Shown piece after piece: positions 36,537 through 46,288 of a stretch of 64,000 bases of DNA. Made by a program: the position numbers and the translations under genes. The stretch is from Cedecea neteri (GTDB lineage: Bacteria > Pseudomonadota > Gammaproteobacteria > Enterobacterales > Enterobacteriaceae), in the NCBI RefSeq assembly GCF_000757825.1, contig NZ_CP009451.1, forward strand, positions 1-64,000. Reading direction: 5' to 3'. How positions within the stretch are numbered: the stretch's first letter is position 1; every line of letters starts with the position of its first letter. The notes below the pieces were generated by a model. It saw nothing but the letters and a program-made list of their open reading frames with translations. It made no database searches and was not told where the DNA came from.

Positions 36537-38969
36537 TCAAAGAGTATGTTCCGTGCGGGCTATAATATCATCCTGAGCGTCAGGAGATAAGGCAGTAAAG
36601 AAGGCCGAGTATCCTGCTACCCTGACCACTAAATCACGGTATTTATCAGGGTTTTGTTTTGCCTCAAGCAGCGTTTCGCGGGAAACAATGTTGTATTGAA
36701 CGTGCCAGCCCTTGTGTGCTTCAAAGAAGGTGCGCAGCATAAACATTAATTTTTCCCGGTCGCGCGGGTTATCCAGCGTTGAAGGGTTTAACTTTTGATT
36801 GAGTAAAACGCCGCCGAGGATTTTATTGGTTGGCAGTTTGCCCACGGAGCTGATAACCGCCGTCGGGCCAAGGTGGTCGGTGCCTGACGCCGGGCTTGCT
36901 CCTTCTGCCAGCGGCGTGTTGGCCTTGCGCCCGTCAGGTGTCGCCATCGTTGCGGCACCAAACGGCACGTTAGCGGAGATAGAGGATGTTCCCGCGTAGT
37001 AGGTCCCGCCAATCGGGCCCCGGCCAAAGCGCGTGTTGTGGTACTGCTTCAGCTCGTCGATATAAGTTTGGTAAGCACGAGCCAGCAGCATATCCACTTC
37101 GTCATCGTCATTACCGTACTTCGGCGCGCCGTTGATTAACCGCTGCCGGAGCTGCTCGCCGCTCAGCCCGGCAAAGTCGTTGGCGAGGGCATCCGCCAGC
37201 TGTTGTTGGCCAATAATTCCCTGTTCGAAGACCAGTTTCCGCACCGCTGAAAGGCTGTTTCCGAGGTTAGCAATCCCAACCTGAAGCCCTGAAACCCAGT
37301 CATATCTGGCGCCACCTTGCTTAATGCTTTTGCCACGTTCAATGCAATCATCCACCAGCGCGGAACACAGAATGTCATGCGCGTTTTCTTCCAAAACCGT
37401 GTCGACAACGCACTCGATTTCGATGGATTTTTGCGTGTAGTAGCGAATTTGCCGATCCCAGGCAGCCAGCACTTCGTCAAACGAGGTGAAGTTGCCTTCG
37501 GACAGCGCCTTTTGCTGAGGAAGAAACACCTTACCGCTGGTGGCATCGCGGCCATGTTCAAGGCTGGCCAGCATTACGCGGGCAAAGTTAATGAAGCTCA
37601 TGCCGGTACAGCGGTAGCCCCATTTCCCGCCGACTGCCGTTTCAATACAGCCGATAGCCGCGTAGTCATAGGCATCTTCCCGGCTGACGCCGATCTTTAT
37701 GAATTCGTCGATGACAATCTCATCGTTATTAAACGCCGGCATCCCGAACCCGCAGCGAATAACCTGCACGCACGCATCGAGGAAGTCGTTGCTCATGCCT
37801 GCATGGTAGCGAACGCTGAGGTTAGGCTGTGTGGAACGCAGGCGGCCACAGGACTCAAGAATCGCGTAGGAGAGCGGGTTGACGGCATCCACCGCTACGC
37901 CGTGGATAAGCGTCTGTCCACCGATGGTGACGTTCTGGTAAAGCGGGCTGCCAGCGGAGGCTTTTGAGTGCGAGCCGGAGCGAATTTTATTCACCTCAAG
38001 CAGCTTCAACCAACAGCTTTGCAGCAGCTCAATCGCCTGTTCCCGACTGGTTGTTTGCTGCAGTTCAACGTCCCGGCGATACCATGGATAAAGGTACTGA
38101 TCCAAACGCCCGAATGAAACGGAGTGGCCGTTGGACTCAATCTGCAGCACCAGCTGAATGAAGTAGCTCAGCTGCAGGGCCTGCCAGAAGGTGACCGGCG
38201 GATTGCTGGCGATATGCTCGCAGTTATCCGCAATCGCCAGCAGCTCATCTCTGCGTGCCTCACGTGTTTCGTCTGCGGCCATTTTCTTCGCCAGCTCTGC
38301 GTAGCGCAGGATATGGTCGCCCAGGGCGACAAAGGTCATGTCGATAGCCTTGAGGAACTGCTCTTTATGCAGATCGTCCCAGTCGGTCAGCTGCAGTCGC
38401 CCACGCCGCTCCGCGACTTTCTCGCGCAGGCCACTGATACCAAGCTCCAGCAGCAGCGGGAAGTTAACCGCCAGATGAGCATCGCCTGAAGTCATGTTGC
38501 CTTCGGCTTTAACGATCCCGGTGGCCAGCAGCGCTTTTTGTTCGTCGGTAAACATCCCGTAGCAGCGATCCTGTACCGTCTGGCCGCGCCACCACGGGCA
38601 AATTTCATGCATCACGGCTTTATCCGCTGCGGAAATAGAGAATCCGGCCCCGGGACGATCGCCAAGCTCGTCTATTTCGCTCTCAATCCAGCCAACGGTA
38701 TATTCCGGGAAGAAGGGCGCACCTCGCACGTGGCTTGCCTGGTTCCCGACGATAAGCTCGTCGTGCTTGATCCAGATAGTTCGCTCGGCCAGGTGATGAG
38801 CCAGCGCCATCGCGCGCCGAACCGGCAGCGGCTTGTCCTGATGTTGCTGATAAACGGTGGTGTAATGGCTCGCTCGTTCGGTGCAAACCGGCGGTTTAAC
38901 GATATGGATCAGCGCTTCTTTATGCGCCTTGATGCGTGGGCTGAGCAAATTCAGGTTCAGTTCGGTCAT
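36537..38969 (-). CDS. ybiW: Glycyl-radical enzyme YbiW (PflD-like)
   Basis: An 810-residue glycyl-radical enzyme, the same length as E. coli YbiW and collinear with it. The catalytic Cys and Glu are in YAAIGCIETAVGG (near 435), and the radical Gly786 in RVAGYSAFF. The family includes formate acetyltransferases, glycerol/diol dehydratases and C-S/C-N lyases; the GCIE motif argues for a dehydratase-like subgroup rather than for true pyruvate formate-lyase (which has adjacent Cys-Cys). Substrate is not known. Needs anaerobic activation by YbiY, which is encoded directly upstream. Confidence 0.93.
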   Translation of the reverse strand: MTELNLNLLSPRIKAHKEALIHIVKPPVCTERASHYTTVYQQHQDKPLPVRRAMALAHHLAERTIWIKHDELIVGNQASHVRGAPFFPEYTVGWIESEIDELGDRPGAGFSISAADKAVMHEICPWWRGQTVQDRCYGMFTDEQKALLATGIVKAEGNMTSGDAHLAVNFPLLLELGISGLREKVAERRGRLQLTDWDDLHKEQFLKAIDMTFVALGDHILRYAELAKKMAADETREARRDELLAIADNCEHIASNPPVTFWQALQLSYFIQLVLQIESNGHSVSFGRLDQYLYPWYRRDVELQQTTSREQAIELLQSCWLKLLEVNKIRSGSHSKASAGSPLYQNVTIGGQTLIHGVAVDAVNPLSYAILESCGRLRSTQPNLSVRYHAGMSNDFLDACVQVIRCGFGMPAFNNDEIVIDEFIKIGVSREDAYDYAAIGCIETAVGGKWGYRCTGMSFINFARVMLASLEHGRDATSGKVFLPQQKALSEGNFTSFDEVLAAWDRQIRYYTQKSIEIECVVDTVLEENAHDILCSALVDDCIERGKSIKQGGARYDWVSGLQVGIANLGNSLSAVRKLVFEQGIIGQQQLADALANDFAGLSGEQLRQRLINGAPKYGNDDDEVDMLLARAYQTYIDELKQYHNTRFGRGPIGGTYYAGTSSISANVPFGAATMATPDGRKANTPLAEGASPASGTDHLGPTAVISSVGKLPTNKILGGVLLNQKLNPSTLDNPRDREKLMFMLRTFFEAHKGWHVQYNIVSRETLLEAKQNPDKYRDLVVRVAGYSAFFTALSPDAQDDIIARTEHTL

Positions 38970-38974
38970 GATGA

Positions 38975-39874
38975 TTATCCTCTAATCCAGGCGGTCATGC
39001 CTTTTTGGCTGGCGTACTGTTCGGCAAATTGAAGAAGTTCGGGCGCATCGAGCGGTTTGCTGGCGGCCAGATAGGGCTGACCCAGCAGATGGTATTTATT
39101 GATTCCTAAGGTGTGATAGGGCAGAAAATGGATGGACTTCGCGCCAATCTCGTCGGCGGCAAAATCGCTGATGGCGCGAATAGAGCCTTCATCAGCATTA
39201 AAGTCGGGAATCAGCGGTACGCGTATGGTCATTTCTACATTGCGAGCCGCGAGCCTGCGGAAATTATCCATTACGCGTTCAGCATTGCCGTCGGTCCATT
39301 GCTGAAAGCGTGCTTTGTCTACGTGTTTGAGGTCGGCCAGCAGCAGATCCAAAAAGGGCAGCGAAGGCTCAATGTATTTCCACGGTACGTGCAGGCAGGA
39401 CTCCACGGCGGTATTCAGGCCGGCAGCTTTGCTGAGCTTCAACAAATTTTTTGCCAGCGCGGGCTGCATAAAAGGTTCACCGCCGGACAGCGTAATACCG
39501 CCGCCGCTTCGGGCGTAAAAAGGCTTGTCGCGCAGCACGGTAGCCATGATGGCCTCCGCCGTTTTTTCTTCTCCACAGACGGTTAAAGCCTGCGTTGGGC
39601 AGCAGTCCCGGAGCGCGTTTACCGTGCCTTCGTTAAGCCTGCCGCGAGCGATGATCAACTCATCTCCAACACGAGAAACGGCATCTGGTGCGGCCTGCTG
39701 GCAAAGATCGCAGCCGGAAAGGCATAAGCGGCGGTCCAGCAGGACGTCGCATTCCCGGGCGCGACTTTCAGGATTCTGACACCAGCGGCAGCCCAGAGAG
39801 CATCCTTTCAGGAAGACAACCGTGCGGATCCCCGGGCCATCGTGGGTGGAGTAACGCTGAATATTGAACAGCAT
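38975..39874 (-). CDS. ybiY: Glycyl-radical-enzyme activase YbiY (radical SAM)
   Basis: YbiY generates the glycyl radical on YbiW using S-adenosylmethionine. The [4Fe-4S] site is CSLGCRWC (Cys25, 29, 32), the N-terminus has the family motif [15 protein letters not shown], and [11 protein letters not shown] binds SAM. Four more Cys (residues about 43-62 and 91) form the ferredoxin-like insert seen in activases of the dehydratase type. 299 residues. The ATG diverges from fsa; five bases separate it from ybiW, so the two are co-transcribed. Confidence 0.93.
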   Translation of the reverse strand: MLFNIQRYSTHDGPGIRTVVFLKGCSLGCRWCQNPESRARECDVLLDRRLCLSGCDLCQQAAPDAVSRVGDELIIARGRLNEGTVNALRDCCPTQALTVCGEEKTAEAIMATVLRDKPFYARSGGGITLSGGEPFMQPALAKNLLKLSKAAGLNTAVESCLHVPWKYIEPSLPFLDLLLADLKHVDKARFQQWTDGNAERVMDNFRRLAARNVEMTIRVPLIPDFNADEGSIRAISDFAADEIGAKSIHFLPYHTLGINKYHLLGQPYLAASKPLDAPELLQFAEQYASQKGMTAWIRG

Positions 39875-40011
39875 GAGGTCTTCTCTTTTTGCTTTCTTTC
39901 GTAAATTAAATTACTTTCGAATGAAAGTTATATTGATATTGATCAGCTAAACAATCGACAGTCAGGTTATGATGCCGGCAGTGAGAGATGACTCTAATTC
40001 TGGAGAGCGTA

Positions 40012-40674
40012 ATGGAACTGTATTTAGATACCGCTGATGTTGCCGCCGTTAAGCGTCTGGCCCGGGTTCTGCCGCTGCAGGGCGTAACCACCAACCCTTC
40101 CATCGTTGCCAAAGCCGGGATTTCCCTGTGGGAAGTCCTTCCTGCCTTACAGGATGCGCTGGGCGGCGAAGGCAAACTGTTCGCGCAGGTAATTGCCAGC
40201 CAGGCTGATGAAATGGTGAAAGAGGCGCAGCTGTTAACGACGCGGGTGCCGGGGCTGGTGGTGAAGGTGCCGACCACGCCGGAAGGTCTTGTGGCGCTTA
40301 AGCAGCTGAAGTTACTGGGTATTCCAACGCTGGGTACGGCAGTTTATGGCGCGGCGCAGGGGCTGCTGGCCGCGCTGGCGGGAGCTGAATATGTTGCGCC
40401 GTATGTGAACCGTCTGGATGCGCAGGGCGGAGACGGCATTCAGATGGTGCAGGATTTGCAGCAGCTTTTAACGCTGCATGCGCCCGACTCGAAGGTGCTG
40501 GCGGCCAGCTTCCGCACGCCGCACCAGGCGATGTCATGCCTTCTGGCCGGCTGTGAAGCTATTACGCTGCCTCTTGATGTGGTCGAACAAATCCTGGTCA
40601 CCCCGGCGGTAACGGCGGCGATTGGCGGGTTTGAAAAGGACTGGCAGGGCGCGTTTGGATCGCTAACGCTGTAG
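40012..40674 (+). CDS. fsaA: Fructose-6-phosphate aldolase Fsa
   Basis: Fsa is a transaldolase-family class I aldolase that cleaves fructose-6-phosphate to dihydroxyacetone and glyceraldehyde-3-phosphate (and does the reverse). 220 residues, as in E. coli FsaA, from the ATG at 40012 ([20 protein letters not shown]); the Schiff-base Lys is Lys85 in GLVVKVP. Motifs [28 protein letters not shown] and [11 protein letters not shown] are present. The 137-base gap to ybiY is a divergent promoter region. In E. coli fsaA is likewise divergent from ybiYW, but at another map position. Confidence 0.93.
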   Translation: MELYLDTADVAAVKRLARVLPLQGVTTNPSIVAKAGISLWEVLPALQDALGGEGKLFAQVIASQADEMVKEAQLLTTRVPGLVVKVPTTPEGLVALKQLKLLGIPTLGTAVYGAAQGLLAALAGAEYVAPYVNRLDAQGGDGIQMVQDLQQLLTLHAPDSKVLAASFRTPHQAMSCLLAGCEAITLPLDVVEQILVTPAVTAAIGGFEKDWQGAFGSLTL

Positions 40675-40678
40675 TCTG

Positions 40679-40705
40679 AAAAGCCACCGTCCTGCGCTGG
40701 CTTTT
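40679..40705 (+). terminator. Terminator after fsa
   Basis: AAAAGCCA and TGGCTTTT form a stem with an 11-base loop, five bases after the stop. Confidence 0.8.
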
Positions 40706-40769
40706 ACGCAGTTGGCGTTCGTCAGATGGCAAAACGCTGGAGCGGATTCGGCGCTGATGTATGAAAGTG

Positions 40770-40798
40770 AAAAGCAGCCTTTGTGACGGGCTGCTTTT
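40770..40798 (-). terminator. Terminator after yciZ
   Basis: AAAAGCAGCC and GGCTGCTTTT form a perfect 10-bp stem with a 9-base loop, 13 bases after the yciZ stop on the minus strand and flanked by A/T runs. Confidence 0.88.
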
Positions 40799-40811
40799 AT
40801 TTCTTAACGCG

Positions 40812-40994
40812 TTAGATTTCCCAGGGCGATTTTTTTTGCTCGCCGTCGCTTTTATTCCCGTCGTTATTTACGCTCAGCAATTCGGCTTTGAGGATCTCAA
40901 GGTTATTTATCGCGGAGGCATAATCTTTAGCGACCAAAATATCCAGCACGGTATCAATACGTTTGGCAAGCTGCTGCGGATCCAGTGTTGGCAT
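40812..40994 (-). CDS. yciZ: YciZ, UPF0509 family small protein
   Basis: A 60-residue protein ([20 protein letters not shown] at the start; C-terminus KKSPWEI). The pattern [29 protein letters not shown], here read in two parts, is that of E. coli YciZ (57 residues), and both end in PWEI. Function unknown. The frame is open 67 codons further upstream, but the Shine-Dalgarno ACAGGATT fits the ATG at 40994. Confidence 0.88.
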   Translation of the reverse strand: MPTLDPQQLAKRIDTVLDILVAKDYASAINNLEILKAELLSVNNDGNKSDGEQKKSPWEI

Positions 40995-41216
40995 TGTTAA
41001 TCCTGTCGGTAATGGCGAGTGAATCATTCGTCCATAATGCAAAAAATAGCCGCTAAAGAGAAGGGCAGACGGTGAAATCCTCGCCTTATTCTTCAATAAA
41101 TTATTGCACAACATATAAGCATTAATTATTAATCTCGGCTCCACATTCATCAAACAACAGCCGTGGATTAGTCTGATCCTGCGATTACCGCACATTCATT
41201 TTATGAGGATCTGGCT

Positions 41217-42086
41217 ATGACAGTTATCAACCAACCAACCTGCAAACTCTTCACCGATACTGCACGTTTCACACAACTGTCTGGATATTACGAAGAAGAA
41301 CGCCGTACCGTCTGGATGATGCTTCGTGCCCGCCCGCGCCCCTGCTTCAATCACGGACTAATAGAGGAAATTATGAATCTGGGATATATCGTCCAGAAGG
41401 CCGGATTTAAAGTTGATTTCTGGGTCACCGGCTCGCTGGTCCCCGGAATGTACAATACCGGCGGCGATTTGGGCTTTTTTGTTGAAACGATTCGGAACGG
41501 GCGTCGTGAAGCGCTGCGTGCCTACGCACGGGCCTGCGTTGACTGCGTACACGCTGCGTCCCGTGGTTTTGATACCGGTGCCATCAGCCTGGCGATGGTG
41601 GAGGGCAGCGCGCTTGGTGGAGGATTTGAGGCGGCGTTAGCACACCATTTCCTGCTGGCACAGCGTGATGCCAGACTGGGTTTCCCGGAAATTGCCTTCA
41701 ACCTGTTTCCCGGCATGGGCGCTTATTCTCTGGTGGCGCGCCGTTCCGGGATGAAGCTTGCTGAAGAGCTGATTTATAAAGGTGAGTCACACACGGCAGA
41801 ATGGTACCACCAGCATGGCCTGGTGGATCAGCTGTTTGAGCCGGGTCAGGGATACCTGGCCACGCGCACCTTCATCGATACCCTGCAGCCTAAGCTAAAC
41901 GGCGTGAAGGCGATGCTGCGCGCGCGGCAGCGTGTTTTGCAGCTGCCGCGTTCGGAGCTGATGGATATCACCGAAGACTGGGTGGACGCCGCATTTTGCC
42001 TTGAGGCCAAAGATCTCGCCTATATGGAACGACTGGTGCAGCTTCAAAACCGCCACACCTCGACGGCTTTGCGTAAAGCAGGCTAG
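41217..42086 (+). CDS. rpfF: DSF synthase RpfF (crotonase family)
   Basis: RpfF makes cis-2-unsaturated fatty acids of the diffusible signal factor family (such as cis-2-dodecenoic acid, BDSF) from 3-hydroxyacyl-ACP by dehydration and thioester cleavage. The 289-residue product has the crotonase fold with two Glu residues 20 apart, Glu138 in GGGFEAAL and Glu158 in [15 protein letters not shown], the same spacing as the catalytic pair of Xanthomonas RpfF. The oxyanion-hole region VEGSALGGG precedes. It converges on an RpfR-type receptor gene, the arrangement known from Burkholderia cenocepacia and Cronobacter. E. coli K-12 has no such gene here. TTATGAGGATCTGG provides the ribosome-binding site. 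Confidence 0.9.
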   Translation: MTVINQPTCKLFTDTARFTQLSGYYEEERRTVWMMLRARPRPCFNHGLIEEIMNLGYIVQKAGFKVDFWVTGSLVPGMYNTGGDLGFFVETIRNGRREALRAYARACVDCVHAASRGFDTGAISLAMVEGSALGGGFEAALAHHFLLAQRDARLGFPEIAFNLFPGMGAYSLVARRSGMKLAEELIYKGESHTAEWYHQHGLVDQLFEPGQGYLATRTFIDTLQPKLNGVKAMLRARQRVLQLPRSELMDITEDWVDAAFCLEAKDLAYMERLVQLQNRHTSTALRKAG

Positions 42087-44074
42087 CGCTTTGTTCTGGC
42101 CTGATAGCGCTTAAACCATCGCTCGAATACGGCTGCGGGCATTGGTTTGGCAAACAGAAAACCCTGCCGTTCGTTGACGCCGTTCTTGGTAAGAAAGGCG
42201 TCTTCTTTTTGGTTCTCCACGCCTTCGGCGATCACCTGCAAATTCAGCGCCTGCGCCACGGCAACAATGGCTCTCACCAGCGACTGGGACACTGAATGCT
42301 TATGCACGTCGCGCACAAAAGACTGATCCAACTTGATGGCATCGATAGGGAAGCGGGCCAGCTGCGATAACGACGAATAGCCGGTGCCGAAGTCGTCAAG
42401 GTGAACCTGCGCGCCCAGCTGGCTGAACTGCTTAATCACCGACAGCGCCAGCACCTCGTTTTCGATGAGGCAGCTTTCGGTCAGCTCAACGTCAATCGGG
42501 CAGTATTCAAAATTCAGATCCTTCAGCGCCTGCTTAAGATCGCTAAAGATGGTCTGGTCGGCAAGCTGACGGGCGGAAACGTTGACCGCCACGCGCAAAT
42601 TAATGCCTTTATCCCGCCATTTTGCCACCTGCTGCACGACGCTAACCATCACCCAGCGCCCAAGGGGCACAATCAGGCCAGATTCTTCGGCGTAGGAGAT
42701 AAAGCCCTGGGGAGGGATCAGCCCGCGTTCCGGTGATTGCCAGCGCACCAGGGCTTCCAGGCTACGGATTTCACCGCGCCAGGTCATTTTCGGCTGGTAA
42801 TGAATAACCAGCTGATCGTTATCCAGCGCTTTACGTAAATTGGTGTCCAGCCACAGATACTCAAAGACCCGCTGGTTCATCTCCGGAGAGAACACGCAAA
42901 ACTTGCCGCGGCCGCTCTCTTTGGCGGTGTACATCGCCGTATCGGCATTGCGAATCAGATTTTCGCGCTCGTCGCCGTGCTGCGGAGCCAGGGAAATACC
43001 CAGTGAGCAGCCGCTGTAGACCTCAATCAGGCCAATCCTGAACGGCTGTTTCAGGCGAGTTAAAATGCGGGAAGACATCGCCTCGAGCGAGCCCTGCGAG
43101 GTGTTGGTCGCCAGCACGATAAATTCATCCCCGCCGAGGCGAGCCAGCACCTGGCCTTCTTCAAGGCAGCTTAAAATCGCCAGCGAAACGGCCTGCAGCA
43201 GCTGATCGCCAAACATGTGGCCGTAGGCATCGTTCACTTTTTTAAAGTTGTCGAGATCCAGATAAACGATGCCGACCTGGGTATCCCCACGTTTTTCTAT
43301 GGCGTCGGTTATCAGGTCATAAATTGCGTTGCGGTTAGGCAAGCCGGTGATGGTATCGGTGTTGGCCAACACCCGCAGGCGCTCCTGAGCCCGACGCTCT
43401 TCGGTGATGTCGGTGCCGGAGCAAATCAGATAGATTTCGTTTTTGCCGCTGCCGCTGTGCACAAACTTATTGCGGAACAAAAACAGCCGCTGGCCCTTGC
43501 GGGTTTTTACCCAGCGCTCAACCTCATAGGAGCTGCCGTTGCGAAAAAATCCGCTGATATTGCGCCTGGAGGCGGCGGCTTCACTGCGGCTCATAAACAG
43601 CTTAAAAACGTTCTGACCGATAACTTCATGCTCTTTCATCCCGGTGTACTCTTCGCTTAGCCGGTTGAAACGCTGAATATTTCCCTGCTTATCAAGAATG
43701 ACTATCACTGAATTGGCTTCAGAGACGACCTGTTCGGCAAAAGAGAGGCCCTGCACCAGGTCTCGTGCCACCGAATGGGTATCGTGCCAGGCCGAGGCGG
43801 TGCCTGCCCATTCACGTTTAGACACTTTGCGGCCAACCATATGCACCGGCACCTCAATGCCGAATAGCGACAGAGACATGGTCAGGCTGGAGGTGATCAC
43901 CGTCATCTGCCGAATCTCGTCGGCCTGGGCGGCTTCCAGCGCCACGACCTGACCGGTGTCTGAATCCTCGCTGGCCGCCAGCTGTAGGGCATTACTGTCA
44001 GCCGGTAAACGCCAGTATGGGCTGGTAGTCCCCAGATAACGATAAAGCAGGTTCTGCTCCAAATCGTCTTTCAT
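42083..44074 (-). CDS. pdeR: RpfR/PdeR: PAS-GGDEF-EAL c-di-GMP enzyme, DSF receptor
   Basis: A 663-residue cytoplasmic protein with an N-terminal region (about 1-100) corresponding to the RpfF-interaction domain of RpfR, a PAS domain (about 110-225), a GGDEF domain (about 235-395, intact GGDEF at 314-318) and an EAL domain (about 410-660, EAL at 440-442, with DDFGTGYSS and EGVE). It is the counterpart of E. coli PdeR (YciR/Gmr, 661 residues), a c-di-GMP phosphodiesterase that regulates curli through DgcM and MlrA. Next to rpfF it is expected to act as the BDSF receptor: signal on PAS stimulates c-di-GMP hydrolysis. The N-terminal domain would also bind and restrain RpfF. The stop shares a CTAG with the rpfF stop. 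Confidence 0.92.
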   Translation of the reverse strand: MKDDLEQNLLYRYLGTTSPYWRLPADSNALQLAASEDSDTGQVVALEAAQADEIRQMTVITSSLTMSLSLFGIEVPVHMVGRKVSKREWAGTASAWHDTHSVARDLVQGLSFAEQVVSEANSVIVILDKQGNIQRFNRLSEEYTGMKEHEVIGQNVFKLFMSRSEAAASRRNISGFFRNGSSYEVERWVKTRKGQRLFLFRNKFVHSGSGKNEIYLICSGTDITEERRAQERLRVLANTDTITGLPNRNAIYDLITDAIEKRGDTQVGIVYLDLDNFKKVNDAYGHMFGDQLLQAVSLAILSCLEEGQVLARLGGDEFIVLATNTSQGSLEAMSSRILTRLKQPFRIGLIEVYSGCSLGISLAPQHGDERENLIRNADTAMYTAKESGRGKFCVFSPEMNQRVFEYLWLDTNLRKALDNDQLVIHYQPKMTWRGEIRSLEALVRWQSPERGLIPPQGFISYAEESGLIVPLGRWVMVSVVQQVAKWRDKGINLRVAVNVSARQLADQTIFSDLKQALKDLNFEYCPIDVELTESCLIENEVLALSVIKQFSQLGAQVHLDDFGTGYSSLSQLARFPIDAIKLDQSFVRDVHKHSVSQSLVRAIVAVAQALNLQVIAEGVENQKEDAFLTKNGVNERQGFLFAKPMPAAVFERWFKRYQARTKR

Positions 44075-44225
44075 TCTTGCTCCTGAGCCTCAGGGAAAAA
44101 TATCACCTAAATCTACTATTTATAGTAGCAACAGAAAGCCGATGTTAAAGCCCCGTTAAAGAGGAAAAGATCTTGTTTTTGCAGAGGATGTCCAATATAT
44201 CGGCACAATGAGATCGCGGATATGA

Positions 44226-44251
44226 AAAAGCCGGGCAGAGCGCCCGGCTTT
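44226..44251 (-). terminator. Terminator after rnb
   Basis: AAAGCCGGGC and GCCCGGCTTT form a perfect 10-bp stem with a 5-base loop; on the minus strand it is followed by TTTTCAT. It ends rnb transcription ahead of pdeR. Confidence 0.93.
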
Positions 44252-44268
44252 GTGGGGTTAAATCAGTC

Positions 44269-46203
44269 TCAGGCAGCAGGGCGAGCGATAACGCTGCGGG
44301 TTTCCATGCGAACTTCCGCGATGGTCACGTCGATAACGTCGGTCACTTTATAAACGGCTTCGCCTTTGATTTGCACGGTGCCGTTTTCCTGGCTGCAAAC
44401 CAGCTCATCACGCACCGCGTGGATGAATGGCGCAGGGATAAACGCAACCGCCCCGTTCTCAACCAGGCGGACGCGCATCCCGCCACGGCTGACGTCGATA
44501 ATCTCCGCCGCAAAGCGTGTATCGGTGCCGGCTTTAGGGCTCAGATAGCGGGCGTACAGCCAGTCTCCAACGTCACGTTCTGCCATGCGGTTCAGGCGGC
44601 GACGTTCTGCCATCTGAATTGTTGTTTCTTCCGCCGGGCGAGCCGCGGTTTCGCCTTTAATAATGGCTTTCAGCAGGCGATGGTTAACCATGTCGCCGAA
44701 CTTACGAATCGGTGAAGTCCACGTCGCGTAAGCTTCAAGGCCAAGGCCGAAGTGCGGGCCAGGCTCGGTGCTGATTTCGGCGAACGACTGATAGCGGCGA
44801 ATGCGGCTGTCGAGGAACCCGGTTGGCTGTGCGTCCAGCTCGCGACGCAGCTTGCAGAAGCCGTCCAGGGTCAGCACTTCCTGCGCGTCCACGGTGATGC
44901 CGTGAGTTTGCAGCATAGCGGCCAGCTGTTCAGTACTGGCAGGATCGAAGCCGGTATGAACGTTATAAACGCCGAAGCCCAGCTTTTCACGCAGCACGAT
45001 GGCGGCACAGACGTTAGCCGCAATCATCGACTCTTCAACAATACGGTTCGCGATGCGGCGAGGCTCGGCCACGATATCCAACACTTCGCCTTTTTCACCA
45101 AGAATAAAGCGGTAGTCCGGGCGGTCTTTGAAGACCAGGGCGTGGGTATGACGCCATTCCCCGCGAGCCAGGCAAACGCGCTGCAGCAGGCGAATTTGAT
45201 TCGCAACTGCTTCGCTCTGCGGCTGCCAGTCACCTTTCTCTTCCAGCCAGTCAGACACTTCGTCATAAACCAGTTTGGCTTTAGACTCGATGTTGGCGGC
45301 GAAGAAATGAATGTCGCTGGCAATCGCGCCGTCCTGCTCAATCGTCATGCGGCAGGCGAGGACAGGGCGGACAACGTTGGCGCGCAGCGAGCAAAGATCG
45401 TCTGACAGCTCGCGCGGCAGCATTGGGATATTGAAGCCAGGCAGATAGTTGGTAAAAGCACGCACTTTAGCGATGCCGTCGAGCTTGCTGCCTTCGGCAA
45501 TCCACGCCGTTGGGTCGGCGATGGCGACGGTCAGCTGCAGCTTGCCGTCGGCCAGTTCTTCAACGTACAGCGCATCGTCCATATCTTCGGTGCTGGCGCT
45601 GTCGATGGTGACGAAGTCCAGCGCGGTTAAATCTTCACGCACCAGGCCATCATCAAGCATTTCGGTTGCCACGCCGTCCGGCGCTTCACGTTCCAGGTTA
45701 TGGCGTGACAGTGTCACCCACCACGGCGCAAGATGATCGTCGCCGAAGGTAATAAATTGGGTTAATTCCGCGTAAAAACCGCGGTCGCCTTTCAGCGGAT
45801 GGCGGCGCATCTCAGCCACCGCCCAGTCACCGTTTTGGAAGTCATGGCTGACGTCACGTGCGGCGCGGCACTGAATCGCATCTCTTAACAGCGGATGATC
45901 CGGCACAATCGACAGGCGATCGTCTTTTTTCTGGACGCGGCCAACAAAACGCGTCAGGAAGGGCTCGATAAGCGTCTCCGGCTCGGCAGACTCACGGTCC
46001 TTATCGGTGTGAATGACGGCGCTGATACGGTCGCCGTGCATCACTTTTTTCATCTGCGGCGGCGGAATAAAGTAGCTTTTATTGGCGTCGACTTCGAGGA
46101 AGCCGAACCCTTTTTCCGTGCCTTTTACCACACCTTCAGCGCGTGGAGTCTGGGAATGCAGTTGCTGTTTTAGCTGCGCGAGCAGCGGGTTATCCTGAAG
46201 CAT
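44269..46203 (-). CDS. rnb: Exoribonuclease II Rnb
   Basis: RNase II degrades unstructured RNA processively 3' to 5'. 644 residues, as in E. coli: N-terminal cold-shock domains (about 1-190), the RNB catalytic domain (about 190-520) with the four Asp in [18 protein letters not shown] and [11 protein letters not shown], and a C-terminal S1 domain (about 560-644, [15 protein letters not shown]). It follows yciW after 85 bases in the same direction. Confidence 0.96.
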   Translation of the reverse strand: MLQDNPLLAQLKQQLHSQTPRAEGVVKGTEKGFGFLEVDANKSYFIPPPQMKKVMHGDRISAVIHTDKDRESAEPETLIEPFLTRFVGRVQKKDDRLSIVPDHPLLRDAIQCRAARDVSHDFQNGDWAVAEMRRHPLKGDRGFYAELTQFITFGDDHLAPWWVTLSRHNLEREAPDGVATEMLDDGLVREDLTALDFVTIDSASTEDMDDALYVEELADGKLQLTVAIADPTAWIAEGSKLDGIAKVRAFTNYLPGFNIPMLPRELSDDLCSLRANVVRPVLACRMTIEQDGAIASDIHFFAANIESKAKLVYDEVSDWLEEKGDWQPQSEAVANQIRLLQRVCLARGEWRHTHALVFKDRPDYRFILGEKGEVLDIVAEPRRIANRIVEESMIAANVCAAIVLREKLGFGVYNVHTGFDPASTEQLAAMLQTHGITVDAQEVLTLDGFCKLRRELDAQPTGFLDSRIRRYQSFAEISTEPGPHFGLGLEAYATWTSPIRKFGDMVNHRLLKAIIKGETAARPAEETTIQMAERRRLNRMAERDVGDWLYARYLSPKAGTDTRFAAEIIDVSRGGMRVRLVENGAVAFIPAPFIHAVRDELVCSQENGTVQIKGEAVYKVTDVIDVTIAEVRMETRSVIARPAA

Positions 46204-46288
46204 ATCGTTTCGTTTTCGTGGCCAAAAGAGCGGCTGACAGTTTTACGCGAAACCGTTCCTTGCGGCAAGCGATGATTGCCGCAAAGGC

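Noticed and set aside
36537..38969. Pyruvate formate-lyase
   Set aside because: The active site is GCIE with one Cys rather than the adjacent Cys-Cys of PflB, and the sequence follows YbiW along its whole length.
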